Assembly (NCBI RefSeq): GCF_016587415.1
Contig: NZ_BNJI01000001.1
Location: forward strand, 1 to 64,000
Direction: 5' to 3'
DNA length: 64,000 nt
Source of the DNA: Ktedonobacter sp. SOSP1-85
Lineage (GTDB): Bacteria; Chloroflexota; Ktedonobacteria; Ktedonobacterales; Ktedonobacteraceae
Shown here: positions 35,069 to 45,473 of the stretch, one piece after another
How positions within the stretch are numbered: position 1 is the stretch's first letter
Layout: each line of letters starts with the position of its first letter
The notes under the pieces: generated by a model
The model's database searches: none
The model's input: only the letters and a program-made list of their open reading frames with translations
Told to the model about the DNA's origin: nothing
Translations under genes and position numbers: made by a program

Positions 35069-38005
35069 ATGATGTTCAATCCACAAAGCAGCGAGTCCAG
35101 CATGCTCACATCGCGTGAAACGCTCCTCAGCACACTTGAGACGCTTCCTGATGCGTTGTTTGTCGTCGATGACGCCACAACGATTGTGTATGCCAATGCG
35201 AGCGCGCAGACCATGCTCGGCGCATCACGAGAGCAATTCCTGGGGAGCCCCTTCTGGCGCAGTGCTCCACAACTCGTGAGCCCCTCACTCTATCAGGCAG
35301 TGCTCAAGACCAGGCAGACCCAAGAGCCGACCGAAGTGGAGTATTGGTCTCCCATAACCCAGACCAGGCTGCATGTGCAGCTCGCTCCGACCATGGGGGG
35401 ACTCACCTTGCAGTTCCACGAAGTGAGAACATCAACGCGACGCCAGGAGATGGTTCCCCTCAGCGAACATCTCTACGCTGATATCCTGGAGACGATCTCT
35501 GACCGGCTCGTGATCTTGACCCCTGATGGGATGGTCCTGACCATCAGTCAGCGCCCCTTAGAGGACGCACACCTCCGGCGAGAGGAAGTGGTCGGGAAAC
35601 CGTTCACCGAAACTCCCTGGTGGTCGTATGCTCCACCTGTCCAGCAGCAATTACGCGCAGCGATTGAACAAGCCAGTCGGAGCGAAATCGTGCACTTTGA
35701 GACCAGGATACGCCCACAAGAGGGGTGGTATCTGGATCTTGCGGTGACGATGACCCCGCATCTGAATGCTGACAGACAGGTCGAGTACCTCATCTATACC
35801 GGGCTGGATATCACCGCGCGCAAACGAGCCGAAGAAGGACTCCGTGTCCTGATCGATACCATTCCCCAATTCGTCTGGATGATGCGCCCCGATGGCTCGT
35901 GTGAATACTCTAACCAACGCTGGTGTGACTCTACCAATATGACTTCTGAACAAGCTCAAGGGGATGGTTGGCTCCAGGCCATCCACCCCGATGACCAACA
36001 ACGTGTCCTGGAGAGGTGGCAGTATGCCGTCCAGACTGGCAGGCCCTATGAAGCGGAACAGCGCCTGCGCCATGGCACGACCGGGGAGTATCGCTGGTTC
36101 CTTGTTAGAGGAGCGCCATACAGGGATGATCAGGGGACGATCCTGAAATGGTTTGGGACTGCTACCGACATTGACGAGCAGAAACAGGCTGAACAGAGAA
36201 TCAAAGCCAGTGAGCAGAACTGGCGAGTGCTGGCTGAAACACTGCCGCAACTGGTGTGGACAACGCAGCCCGATGGCCGTGTTGACTACTGTAATCAGCG
36301 CTACTGTGACCTGACGCAGGCCGATTTCGAGCAGATACGGGACTATGGATGGCGTCAATTCCTGCATCCCGAAGATGCCGAGCACACGCTTGCGCTTCGG
36401 CAGCAATCCCTTGCCACCGGTGAACTCTTTGAGAACGAATGTCGTATCAGAGATGGGCGAACTGGAGAGTATCGCTGGTTTTTAGCCCGCGCGCTGCCGG
36501 TGCGCGATGCAACCGGTCAGATCCTCAAATGGTTTGGCACCTGCACTGACATAGAGGAGCAGAAACAGGCTGAGCAACAGCTCAAAACCAGTGAGCAGAA
36601 CTTTCGCACGCTCGCCGAAATGGTGCCGCAACTGGTGTGGACCATGTGGCCCGACGGCCGTCTAGACTACACGAATCAGCGTTATCGCGACGTAACGCAG
36701 GCCAATCTTACCCTCGAAGGAGACGATATATGGCGTCAGTTCGTGCATCCAGAGGACATTGAGCGGACACTGGCGATCCGGCACCAATTACTCAGAATAG
36801 GGGAAATCTACGAGAACGAATATCGTCTTAAGGATGGACGGACTGGAGAGTACCGCTGGTATTTAACCCGTGCGCTCCCAGTGCGCGATGAAGCGGGTCA
36901 GATCATCAAGTGGTTCGGCACTGGCACTGATATTGATGACCAGAAGCGCGTCGAGGAAGCTTTACGCCAGAGTCAGGAACAAGCGAGCATCCTGATGAAC
37001 TCCAGCATTATCGGGATTCATATCATCGAAGGTGAACAGATTGTAGACGCGAACGACACCTTTCTGCGCATGACCGGCTATACCCGCGAAGATCTGCATG
37101 AAGGGCGCATGAACTGGATGCACATGACGCCTCCAGAATATCTAGCTCGTACTCAGCAAGCCCAGCAGGAACTTGCCACCCAACAGTCAATGACGCCCTA
37201 TGAGAAAGAGTACGTGTGTAAAGACAGCAGTCGCCTTCCGGTGGTCGTGGGTCGCGTCGTCTTACAGCATCACCCACTCCAAGCGATAGGCTTTGTGCTG
37301 GATAACTCGGCCCGCAAGGAACTCGAACAACGCAAAGATGACTTTATCAGCATGGCCGGCCATGAACTGAGGAACCCACTCACGGCCTTGAAAATGCAGA
37401 CCTCCTTGCTGCACCGGCAACTGGTCAAGCAAGGCCTCCAGGCTCCAGCTCTCTCGAGCATGCAAACCCAGATCAACAAAATCACCCGACTGGTAGAAGA
37501 CTTGCTCGATGTCTCCAAGATCCAGGCAGGGAGGCTGGAGTACCGGCAGGAATCGGTGGATCTCGATGCCTTGCTGCGGGAGATCGTCGACACCATGCAG
37601 CAAACCAACCCGAGCCATACCATTCTGGTACATGGTACAGCAGAGGTCAGCCTGCTGGGGGACCGAGACCGGCTCGGACAGGTCTTCACCAACCTGCTCA
37701 GCAATGCCATCAAGTATTCTCCCGGCGCAGAGGCGGTTGAGATGAAACTCTCGACCTCCAAAGATGCGGTCGTGGTCCAGGTGCAGGATCATGGGCTGGG
37801 CATCCCGCGCGAGCTGCACGACAAGATTTTTGACCGATTCTATCGGGTCACAGATCCCAAGCAGAAGGCGATTCCCGGTCTGGGCATGGGGTTACACATT
37901 GTGGCGGAGATCGTCAGGCATCATGGGGGAACCCTGATGGTGGAGAGCGAAGTCGGCAAAGGCTCCACCTTCCAGGTGACCCTGCCCAAGAAGAGGGATG
38001 GCTGA
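35069..38005 (+). CDS. Cytoplasmic PAS histidine kinase, about 6 PAS domains, no adjacent receiver
   Basis: Intact, 978 aa. The first ~80 residues are almost the same as in 31102-33678 and 59913-63206. Six PAS units follow (LPDALFVVDDA; LVILTPDGMVLTIS; LIDTIPQFVWMMRPDG; LAETLPQLVWTTQPDG; LAEMVPQLVWTMWPDG; LMNSSIIGIHIIEG), three ending GEYRWF(L)/GEYRWYL. The core has SMAGHELRNPLTALKM (His ~762), NAIKYSPGAE, DHGLGIP and GLGMGLHIVAEIV. Unlike its three relatives, no receiver gene follows. The next recognisable sequence is a transporter fragment on the other strand, so the partner was probably lost. Confidence 0.93.
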   Translation: MMFNPQSSESSMLTSRETLLSTLETLPDALFVVDDATTIVYANASAQTMLGASREQFLGSPFWRSAPQLVSPSLYQAVLKTRQTQEPTEVEYWSPITQTRLHVQLAPTMGGLTLQFHEVRTSTRRQEMVPLSEHLYADILETISDRLVILTPDGMVLTISQRPLEDAHLRREEVVGKPFTETPWWSYAPPVQQQLRAAIEQASRSEIVHFETRIRPQEGWYLDLAVTMTPHLNADRQVEYLIYTGLDITARKRAEEGLRVLIDTIPQFVWMMRPDGSCEYSNQRWCDSTNMTSEQAQGDGWLQAIHPDDQQRVLERWQYAVQTGRPYEAEQRLRHGTTGEYRWFLVRGAPYRDDQGTILKWFGTATDIDEQKQAEQRIKASEQNWRVLAETLPQLVWTTQPDGRVDYCNQRYCDLTQADFEQIRDYGWRQFLHPEDAEHTLALRQQSLATGELFENECRIRDGRTGEYRWFLARALPVRDATGQILKWFGTCTDIEEQKQAEQQLKTSEQNFRTLAEMVPQLVWTMWPDGRLDYTNQRYRDVTQANLTLEGDDIWRQFVHPEDIERTLAIRHQLLRIGEIYENEYRLKDGRTGEYRWYLTRALPVRDEAGQIIKWFGTGTDIDDQKRVEEALRQSQEQASILMNSSIIGIHIIEGEQIVDANDTFLRMTGYTREDLHEGRMNWMHMTPPEYLARTQQAQQELATQQSMTPYEKEYVCKDSSRLPVVVGRVVLQHHPLQAIGFVLDNSARKELEQRKDDFISMAGHELRNPLTALKMQTSLLHRQLVKQGLQAPALSSMQTQINKITRLVEDLLDVSKIQAGRLEYRQESVDLDALLREIVDTMQQTNPSHTILVHGTAEVSLLGDRDRLGQVFTNLLSNAIKYSPGAEAVEMKLSTSKDAVVVQVQDHGLGIPRELHDKIFDRFYRVTDPKQKAIPGLGMGLHIVAEIVRHHGGTLMVESEVGKGSTFQVTLPKKRDG

Positions 38006-38177
38006 CCCGGGAACGACCTCCACATGCACATCATGTGAGACGATGATGGCGGCAGAAGCCGTGTCGACACGGATGCGCACGGATGCGCGCCGCCATCACG
38101 GACCTATTTCCTGCGGACACCTTCGCTCGTCACGAGCCGTCATCGGGCTCGGCGGGACACTGCTGTCCCGACTGACC

Positions 38178-38226
38178 GATGGCATCCCCTGGGTCGCAGC
38201 CGCTCCTTGTTCCAGGGGATGCCATC
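38178..38226. repeat. 15-bp hairpin at the end of a truncated gene
   Basis: gatggcatcccctgg (38178-38192) pairs exactly with 38212-38226, loop 19 nt. The right arm is coding sequence of the fragment at 38193-38340, so the left arm looks like a fold-back copy. Confidence 0.65.
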
Positions 38227-38340
38227 GCGCAGCGCGACGTGGACGCCCTCATCGGCGTAGTAGTCCTGCTGGTCGGCGATGTAGGCGACCAGCTCCTCGT
38301 GCAGGCCCCGTCCGACGTAGGCGAGATCAATCGTGTCCAT
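38193..38340 (-). pseudogene. N-terminal fragment of a possible NMT1/SsuA-like substrate-binding protein
   Basis: From ATG 38340 (aaggaaaaacg upstream) the frame reads MDTIDLAYVGRGLHEELVAY and DYYADEGVHVALRDGIPW. The phrase 'x-x-D-Y-Y-x-x-E-G' is the start of NMT1/SsuA-type periplasmic binding proteins, although no signal peptide precedes it. The frame breaks at the fold-back hairpin, and no remainder is found. Confidence 0.45.
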
Positions 38341-38444
38341 AACGTTTTTCCTTTCTTGTGTCACCGCCATGCTCCCGCGCGTGCCGCGGGCCCGGCTGCT
38401 GTGGTGACGGTATGGCCCCGTGTGCGGAGGACAGCGGGACGTTA

Positions 38445-39191
38445 CTACATGTGCGTCCTGCCGTTGACCGCAGCTGTGGTGCCGGTCATGAAGGAGTTGT
38501 CCTCGCTGGCATAGAAGGCAACCACCTGGGCAACGTCGCCCGGGTATGCCAGACGGCCCAGGGGGATAGCGGCCACCAGCTGCTGCTTGTGTGCCTCGCC
38601 GAATAGACCCGCATGGCTGGTGTCCTCCACATGGCCGGGCTCGACGACGTTGACGGTGATGCCCCGCGGGCCCAGTTCCTGGGCGAGGTACCGGGCGAAC
38701 TGCGTCAATGCGGCCTTGGCCGTACCCAGTGCGATCATACCCTCACGGGGCCGATGGCTGAGGACGGTACCGAGATAGATGATGCGTCCCCAACCCTGTT
38801 CGGTCATGGCGGGCAGGACGGCTTTGGTGACCGCGAACGCCGCACGCATCTCGTCGTCGAGCTTGCCGCCCAGCTCTTCCCACGTCATGTCCTGGAACGG
38901 CTTGACCACATACGGGGTGAGCGCGTTATGCACGAGCACCTCGATGCCGCCCTATGCCGCCTGGACCTGCTCGATCATGCACACGACCTTCGCTGCCTCG
39001 CGCACGTCGGCCTGCATGGCCATGGCCTGGCCGCCTGCGGCCTTGATGCCGGCCACGACTTCCTCGGCTGCCGTGCCGCTGCGGAGGTAGTTGACCACCA
39101 CTCGCATCCCTCGCGCGGCCAGAAGGCGCGCGGTGGCCGCACCGATTCCGCTGCTGGCCCCTGTCACCAATGCCACTGTCAGAAAGATCAT
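38445..39191 (-). pseudogene. Short-chain dehydrogenase (FabG-like), one TAG codon
   Basis: Classical SDR of ~248 aa: ALVTGASSGIGAATARLLA (NAD(P) site), a TAG at 38949-38951 after EQVQAA, then in the same frame GGIEVLVHNALTPYVVKPFQ, LGTVLSHRPREG, and GTAKAALTQFARYLAQELGP in place of YxxxK. VYVNG-type ending: TTAAVNGRTHM. The active-site Tyr appears to be Leu-Gly-Thr (ALGTAK), so catalysis is doubtful even without the stop. It may be a recently silenced reductase. Confidence 0.82.
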
Positions 39192-39203
39192 AAAAACTGA
39201 TTC

Positions 39204-39373
39204 TTACTCACTCTCGCTGATCGCCCTCTTGGTTTCGCTGGGCACCACTTCGCTTCAAACAGGGCCAAGTAGGATACGTCAGTTTGGTTGTAACAGCACA
39301 CGCAATCAGAGTGCTGATGGCACGAATGACTATCTGCGTTTAAACCAAGGGCACGATTAGCGAGAGTGAGCAA
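39204..39373. mobile_element. ~165-bp MITE-like inverted repeat
   Basis: ctcactctcgct near 39207 pairs with agcgagagtgag ending near 39371, and cttggttt/aaaccaag pair inside. No coding content. A third MITE type in the window. Confidence 0.6.
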
Positions 39374-39579
39374 GATCCCAGATCATTGGTGAGGTTTCAT
39401 AAGGGAGAGCTGGTCGCGGGGGTGATCATCGCCGGCGATGCGTCGATACGTCGTCTCAGTTCGTCGCCAGTGTTTCACCATGAAACGCTGGCGAGAGCGA
39501 GAGCGTGACGCTGGACCAGCGACGAGCGTCCTGGTCTGCGTTCGTTGACAGAACGGACGACACATTATAGAATGGACAC
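39374..39579. other. Intergenic region before the VOC gene
   Basis: Nothing coding recognised. No clear promoter. Confidence 0.3.
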
Positions 39580-40020
39580 ATGGCACTTAAACGAATGGAC
39601 AACATCGGCATCGTGGTGGAATCCCTCGATGCTGCTATCTCTTTTTTCGCTGAGCTCGGCCTCGAGCTCGAAGGGCGAGCCATGGTAGAAGGCGAGTGGG
39701 CAGGGCGCGTCACTGGACTGGGCGACCAGCGCGTTGAGATCGCCATGATGCGCACGCCAGACGGCCACAGCCGGCTTGAGCTCTCGCGATTTATCACGCC
39801 TCCTGTGGCCGCTGATCACCGGAACGCCCCAGTGAACGCTCTGGGCTACCTACGCGTCATGTTTGCCGTGGACGACATCGACGATACGCTCGTCCGGCTC
39901 CGCAAGCACGGCGCAGAGCTTGTCAGCAGCGAAGTGGTCCAGTACCAAGACGCATATCGGCTCTGCTACATCCGCGGACCTGAAGGACTTCTCATCGGGC
40001 TGGCCCAAGAACTCGGCTGA
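39580..40020 (+). CDS. VOC-superfamily (glyoxalase/bleomycin-resistance fold) protein
   Basis: Intact 146 aa: KRMDNIGIVVESLDAAISFF, then ALGYLRVMFAVDDIDDTLVR, showing the two beta-alpha-beta-beta-beta modules of the VOC fold. RLCYIRGPEGLLIGLAQELG ends the second, with a metal-ligand-like Glu (PEG). Candidate ligands are His/Glu in the first strands, but I cannot assign a reaction. Stand-alone members act as glyoxalases, dioxygenases or drug-binding proteins. Confidence 0.88.
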   Translation: MALKRMDNIGIVVESLDAAISFFAELGLELEGRAMVEGEWAGRVTGLGDQRVEIAMMRTPDGHSRLELSRFITPPVAADHRNAPVNALGYLRVMFAVDDIDDTLVRLRKHGAELVSSEVVQYQDAYRLCYIRGPEGLLIGLAQELG

Positions 40021-40182
40021 GTCGCCGCGGTTTCACGTGGATCGCTGCTGGACCAGCCGAGGACATGGGCGTAAAAGGGGTTGACCCATAAATTCGCCAA
40101 TTTCTACTCATGACGCATATCTCCCCGTTTCGGCGAACTTATCTGGGGTGCAGCAAGTTTTTTTGCGCAGAGCCTCTCCTGA
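40021..40182. other. Short gap between VOC gene and ISKra4
   Basis: Contains ttcgccaatttctactca and cgtttcggcgaactt, but no gene. It should hold the right end of the ISKra4 element. Confidence 0.3.
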
Positions 40183-41911
40183 TCAGGAGGACACGATCAA
40201 TCTCCATTGTCCCCAGTGCTTCATCGCTTGCCGTTGACAGTACGCCCGTTGGCGACATCGATGAGAACAGTACTCCTTGGTGCGGTGTCCCTTGAAGCGG
40301 ATCAGAGGCATCCCACAAGGGCAGGTATCTGACTGTTGAGGGACAACAGGCACCTGTGGATGCGCGAGAGGACGAGGAGAAGGAGGTGGGAGGATGGGAT
40401 CGACCGGTGGAAGGGGTGTGAGAGGAGGAGGAGTGGCAGCCTCGGCGTGTGACGGGGGCTCAGAAGGAAGCGCGCGAGGCCTCGATGTCGCAACGAGAGG
40501 AAGGGCGGGAACCGAAGGAGAAGAGGTCCCCTGATGGGAAGCTTGGACCTCAGGCTCATCAAGGGCACTCCGTTGGCGTACGTCCCCCATACGTTGCTGA
40601 CGGATAGCCTTTTGCCACATCTCCTGCCAGCGGTCATTGCAGACGGCCATGCGTAAAGTCAGCAGGGGATTGACATTTCCTCGTTCCCAATGCATGCCCG
40701 AGCCTTTGAGACGTGCTTGCACGACCAGTTTGTTGGCACTTTCCACCATGCCTGAGCCGATGGGCCAGCCCTGTGTGCGAAAGACGGGATACTGCATCAA
40801 TGCCTCGCGCTTGCGCAAGTAGTCCAGATGTTCCCCGATCCCCTTCTGCTGCGTGAGATCGTTCTCCAAGTGGCCTGACATGCGCAGTAACGCACGAGGG
40901 CCTCGGTGCTTGAGCACATGCAAACAGCGCGAGAGCATGCGATCAGGAAAACGCAAGCCAGCATGTTCCAAGGCTTCGAGCAATTGGCTCAGGTGTTCTG
41001 CCGCATGCGGAAAATCCAAGATGCGCAAGGCGTCAGGTCGATAGCTCGCCGTCAAGCGTTGACACCACTCGGCTCCGTCGGTGATGCTACACACGTCCCT
41101 CGCCTCCAGAACCTTGCGCCGTTGGATCTCTCCCGCGACGTGTTGGAGAAAGGTGAAGGCATCGCAGAGACGAGACACATACGAGAGGTGGCCCACATGG
41201 ATCTCCGGTTCACCATCAGCACCCGGCCCCACGTGAGGCTCTCCAATGGCTAGGGTACGCACTTCGGCCCACTGCTTGTTGACCAGAGAAATCATGGCCC
41301 CATCAGCACTCAGGACATACCGTTGTGGAGCAGGCTGATCGGTAGTCGGAGGGGAGGGAGTGTCACCTTCGGCCATGTGTGCTGCTTCCATGCAGGCTCC
41401 CATGCGCTCGGTCAGAGAGCGGGCTGTCTCCTTGGTGGTTCGCACCCCCAGGAGCGTTTCAAGCATCTGAGCGGCTTTCTCGAAGGGCATGAAGCACGCT
41501 AAGTGGGTCAGATGCTCTTGTTGTCGAGGTGCCAAGTGGCCTGGCAGCAGTGCGAGTTCCTCATCGAGGGGGAAAAAGACCGCATCCACACCTGGGGCAG
41601 GTGCCGTAGGTGCGGCTCAAGGTCACGCTCTGACCTCCATTGCCGTGCAAGGTTCGCTCTCGCTTGCCTCGTGCCTGCAGAGGAATCGCGCAGGTGGGGC
41701 ACAATGGAGCAAGCGTGTCCGTTGATTGGCCCCATGCTTGATGCTTGCTCGCCGCAGCCGCATCTTGCAAGACGTGTGCTTCCAATTCCATCAGGCGCGT
41801 ATGGACTTGATCTTCGATTTCCACAAAGGTGGCGGTGGGATGAGCTTGTCGCCACGCCTTGATGTCCGTCAGGATCTCGATACTCTTTGCGTGCCAGGCG
41901 TGTTCGTCCAT
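40183..41911 (-). mobile_element. ISKra4-family insertion sequence transposase in two overlapping frames
   Basis: The first frame (start ATG 41911, gaggaggagc upstream; ends 41561) carries zinc-finger-like CPTCAIPLQARGKRERTLHG and TYGTCPRCGCG. The second (GTG 41589 to 40183, 468 aa) continues FPLDEELALLPGHLAPRQQE with YVLSADGAMISL, DGAEWCQRLTASYRPDALRI, LDFPHAAEHL and GSGMVESANKLVVQARLKGS. That is the DDE core of ISKra4. A CXCGMP...CSHRCRQRAY zinc motif ends it. The frames overlap across the tract CTTTTTCCCCCT, where +1 (or -2) shifting would fuse them. It is either programmed frameshifting or a mutation. Confidence 0.85.
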
Positions 41912-41925
41912 TGGTGCTCCTCCTC

Positions 41926-42621
41926 TCACTGGAATCTTGCCGATGGCTCTATTGTAACATGGAGCTTTCTCCTGGACGCTGCCTCGCGCAAAAAAACTTG
42001 CCACACCCCCTGGTCAACCAGGTCGTGACGATTGTTCGCAATCCAGGCATGCATCCTCTCCAGATCTTCATCGCTTAAGCGGAAAGGACGCGAGCTGGCA
42101 GTTATAGCGAGCGCATCATCGTCGATCAGCACAACTTCCACTGTCGACGCGTTTCGCTGGAGCGGGATTGACTGGCCTGGATGATCGCAAAGGTACTGCT
42201 GGAGCGCTGAAACAACCGCATTCCCCCCAACATGCTTCTGGCCTTGCTCCACCACCAGAAACGACCAGAACTGATTGATGCTGTCCAGGTCGAGCCAAGT
42301 GCGCGCTCCATCTGGAAAAACAACGTATCCTTGCTCGTCGATAGAGGTAAGCACGCGATCAGGATCGCCTCGGTACAACAATTCCCATCCATCCGTGATC
42401 GCATCAGCAATCTGCGCGATACGCCGTCGCCGGCATTTGCTAGAGAAGTAGTTTGACTCTCCCCACTCGATGAATTGCGCCAGTCTGCGATCACTGGACT
42501 CGCGTAAAAACACTTCGAGCGCCTCGCCTGCGAGCGGCTTGTCATGATAGTACACGTTGGTCAACACACACCAGCGGCGCAACGTGGGGGTTTTTGCATA
42601 TCCCCCCGAAACGGTGTACAC
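41926..42621 (-). CDS. Hypothetical protein, start inside a palindrome
   Basis: A 231-aa frame of globular character (EALEVFLRESSDRRLAQFIE, RRRRIAQIADAITDGWELLY, LDSINQFWSFLVVEQGQKHV). I recognise no family. Its first ~12 codons lie in the left arm of the perfect palindrome at 42586-42649, so the native start may be lost. The 3' end reaches the ISKra4 leader. It may be a truncated cargo gene. Confidence 0.45.
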   Translation of the reverse strand: MYTVSGGYAKTPTLRRWCVLTNVYYHDKPLAGEALEVFLRESSDRRLAQFIEWGESNYFSSKCRRRRIAQIADAITDGWELLYRGDPDRVLTSIDEQGYVVFPDGARTWLDLDSINQFWSFLVVEQGQKHVGGNAVVSALQQYLCDHPGQSIPLQRNASTVEVVLIDDDALAITASSRPFRLSDEDLERMHAWIANNRHDLVDQGVWQVFLREAASRRKLHVTIEPSARFQ

Positions 42622-42649
42622 CGTTTCGGGGGGATATGCAAAAACCCCC
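42586..42649. repeat. Perfect 64-bp palindrome, no spacer
   Basis: Left arm 42586-42617 and right arm 42618-42649 are exact reverse complements; the centre is gtgt|acac. The arms start ggggg and contain tttttgcatat and ccccccgaaac. The left arm is also the beginning of the hypothetical ORF, so the right arm may be a fold-back copy. Confidence 0.95.
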
Positions 42650-42685
42650 TTCTACAGATTTTGCCCGTAGAATTTCAAAATTTAC

Positions 42686-43412
<727 letters not shown>

Positions 43413-43497
43413 AGTTTGGAAGCTCATCAACAGGCTGGATCTGATTTTTTGTTTGTAGCCCGTTGTGTTGTGTGTTTTGCCGTTGTTTTGGCGTGGG

Positions 43498-44187
43498 CTA
43501 TTCCTGGCGCGGGAGCAGGCCACGTTCGAGAGCGACGGCGACCGCCGCAGCACGCGAATCAACTCCGAGTTTTGAGTAGACAGAGGTCAGGCACGCACCC
43601 ACGGTTCGCTCCGTAATGCCAAAACGCGCTGCAATCTCTTTACTGCGCTCTCCACGTGCAACGGCAGCCAGTACCTCACGCTCGCGAGCAGTCAGGGTGG
43701 AATGGCGCTGGCGCCGTAGGGGGGGTGAAGATGGAGAGAGGCCACGTTCGGCGTGCGAGAGGATACGTGCCATGATCTCCGGCTGCACCAGCATCTCCCC
43801 GCGTGCCACTACGCGCACCGCATGCAGCACCATGTGCATATCCGCATCCTTGAGCAGGTAGCCCTGTGCGCCCGCTCGCAGGCCACGAATCATCAAATCA
43901 TCCTCGTTATAGGTCGTCAGAATAAGCACACCCACCTGTGGCCAGGCGGAGCGGATGCGTTTGATCGCCTCCAGCCCATCAATGCCCGGCATACGCAGAT
44001 CCATCAGAATCACGTCCGGCTGCAGCGCTTCGACCAGTTCGATGGCCGCAGCGCCATCAATGGCTTCTCCGGCCAGTTCGATGCCCTCACCCATTTCGAG
44101 CATCAAGCGCACGCCCATACGCACAACGGGGTGATCATCGGCAATGACCACACGAATCGGTTTTTCCTCAGTCTGTTCCATACTCAC
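43498..44187 (-). CDS. NarL/LiaR-family response regulator
   Basis: 229 aa: receiver with VVIADDHPVVRMGVRLML, phospho-acceptor Asp in DVILMDLRMPGIDGLEAI, LTTYNEDDLMIRGLRAGAQG and Lys in YLLKDAD. A Ser/Arg linker leads to a LuxR-type HTH (LTAREREVLAAVARGERSKE, TERTVGACLTSVYSKLGVDS). It overlaps the kinase gene by 4 bp (ATGA-type), so the two are co-translated. The divergent ABC transporter operon is the likely target, as in LiaSR/VraSR-type envelope-stress systems. Intact. Confidence 0.94.
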   Translation of the reverse strand: MSMEQTEEKPIRVVIADDHPVVRMGVRLMLEMGEGIELAGEAIDGAAAIELVEALQPDVILMDLRMPGIDGLEAIKRIRSAWPQVGVLILTTYNEDDLMIRGLRAGAQGYLLKDADMHMVLHAVRVVARGEMLVQPEIMARILSHAERGLSPSSPPLRRQRHSTLTAREREVLAAVARGERSKEIAARFGITERTVGACLTSVYSKLGVDSRAAAVAVALERGLLPRQE

Positions 44188-45473
44188 TCCTCATCCAAGA
44201 TGAGTGGAATAGTAAAGTGCAGCGTCGTCCCCTGACTGGGCGAACTGGTCACTTCCAGATCACCTCCAACCAGGCATGCGCGCTCGATCAGTCCCTGCAG
44301 GCCATAATGGCCCGATTGGGCCCTCACCGCAACCGGATCAAAGCCAGCACCATCATCGCGCACAGTAATCATGAGTATATCGTCTCCCACCTCTACATTG
44401 AGCCAGACATGCTGTGCCTGGGCATGGCGCACAATATTGCTCAGTGCCTCGCCAAGCATACGCAGGACATGCTCATGTAATGCAACGGGAAGCTCCATCA
44501 ACAGATCAAGCCCGCTTACTGTGCACATAACCCCGGTCGTCTCTATAAAACGGCGTATTTCTTCGCGTACCACCGCATGAAACTTCTCTGGCGAGGTAAA
44601 GGTTACCCGCAAATCGTCAATGGCCCGGCGCGCGGCGTTGAGCATCTCATGCGAGGAGGTCATAGCCTGCTGCATAATCTGCTGTGCCCGTGTGTAATGC
44701 TGTAGATCCAGATGCGAACTGGCAACCTGGATCTGCATCCTGATGCCTGCCAGACCCTGCGCTAGCGTATCGTGAAGCTCGCGAGCAAGGCGCTGGCGCT
44801 CAGTGACACGCGTTAGCTCCTCAATGTGCGCCGCTGACTCACCCAGGCACGCATGCGCGTAGGCAAGCTGCGCATGTGTGCGCAGTTGATGGGTGTAGAG
44901 CATCAAATAACCAATAACGAAGAAGAGCAGCGCCAGATAATCAGAGGTATTCCAGAGATTGAGCAACGCAATATTCCAACGATTAGCGAAAGGGGACAAT
45001 TTCACAAGGTCCCATAACGAGAGATTGAGCATTGTACAGAAAATAAGGAGGAGCAAGTAGCCTCCGGCGATGATGACAGCTGAGCGCACCTGGCGAAACA
45101 TGCTGATGGCTGCCAGCGTCAGTGCGAGATAGAGGTTCATGGCCACATTCACCTGTTGGACAAGTAGGCTAGCAACCAGCACCAGGCAGCCCTGTAGCAC
45201 GAAATAGAACCAGTAATGACGGCGCGCAATCCGACCAGAGAGGCCCTGCCAGAGCAGAGCTCCGTGCAGGCTAAGCAGAGCGAAAAAGATTACCCCGGAG
45301 AGAGGATTAATGTTCACTTTCTGCAGCATAGGCTTGGTGCAAGCATCGAGCCATATACCTACTCCAAAGGCACTACGGTTCGTAGTGACACCCCAGAGGC
45401 CCCAGAGCGCGACAAGACCCACCCACACCAGGAGGAGCCGGCGCAGTGAACGAAAGTAACGATTATCGTTCAT
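44184..45473 (-). CDS. HisKA_3-type membrane sensor kinase (NarX/LiaS-like)
   Basis: 429 aa. Several hydrophobic helices lie in residues ~10-200 (LLLVWVGLVALWGLWG, VIFFALLSLHGALLWQ, LALLFFVIGYLMLYT), with no large external domain, so sensing is probably within the membrane. ERQRLARELHDTLAQGLAGI is the HisKA_3 phospho-acceptor box (His ~233). The ATPase has LGEALSNIVRHAQAQHV (N box), VRDDGAGFDPVAV and GLQGLIERACLVGG. Intramembrane-sensing kinases of this type monitor antibiotic damage or work with an ABC transporter. One lies just across the divergent promoter region. Confidence 0.93.
   Translation of the reverse strand: MNDNRYFRSLRRLLLVWVGLVALWGLWGVTTNRSAFGVGIWLDACTKPMLQKVNINPLSGVIFFALLSLHGALLWQGLSGRIARRHYWFYFVLQGCLVLVASLLVQQVNVAMNLYLALTLAAISMFRQVRSAVIIAGGYLLLLIFCTMLNLSLWDLVKLSPFANRWNIALLNLWNTSDYLALLFFVIGYLMLYTHQLRTHAQLAYAHACLGESAAHIEELTRVTERQRLARELHDTLAQGLAGIRMQIQVASSHLDLQHYTRAQQIMQQAMTSSHEMLNAARRAIDDLRVTFTSPEKFHAVVREEIRRFIETTGVMCTVSGLDLLMELPVALHEHVLRMLGEALSNIVRHAQAQHVWLNVEVGDDILMITVRDDGAGFDPVAVRAQSGHYGLQGLIERACLVGGDLEVTSSPSQGTTLHFTIPLILDEE

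Noticed and set aside
5799..38951. Reassignment of stop codons to explain the single in-frame stops
   Set aside because: TAG, TAA and TGA are all involved, only in genes with other signs of decay. Intact genes in the window end normally, so pseudogenes explain them better.
42586..42649. 64-bp palindrome as a plain rho-independent terminator
   Set aside because: Arms are far longer than usual, there is no loop and no T tract follows; still possible as a secondary role.
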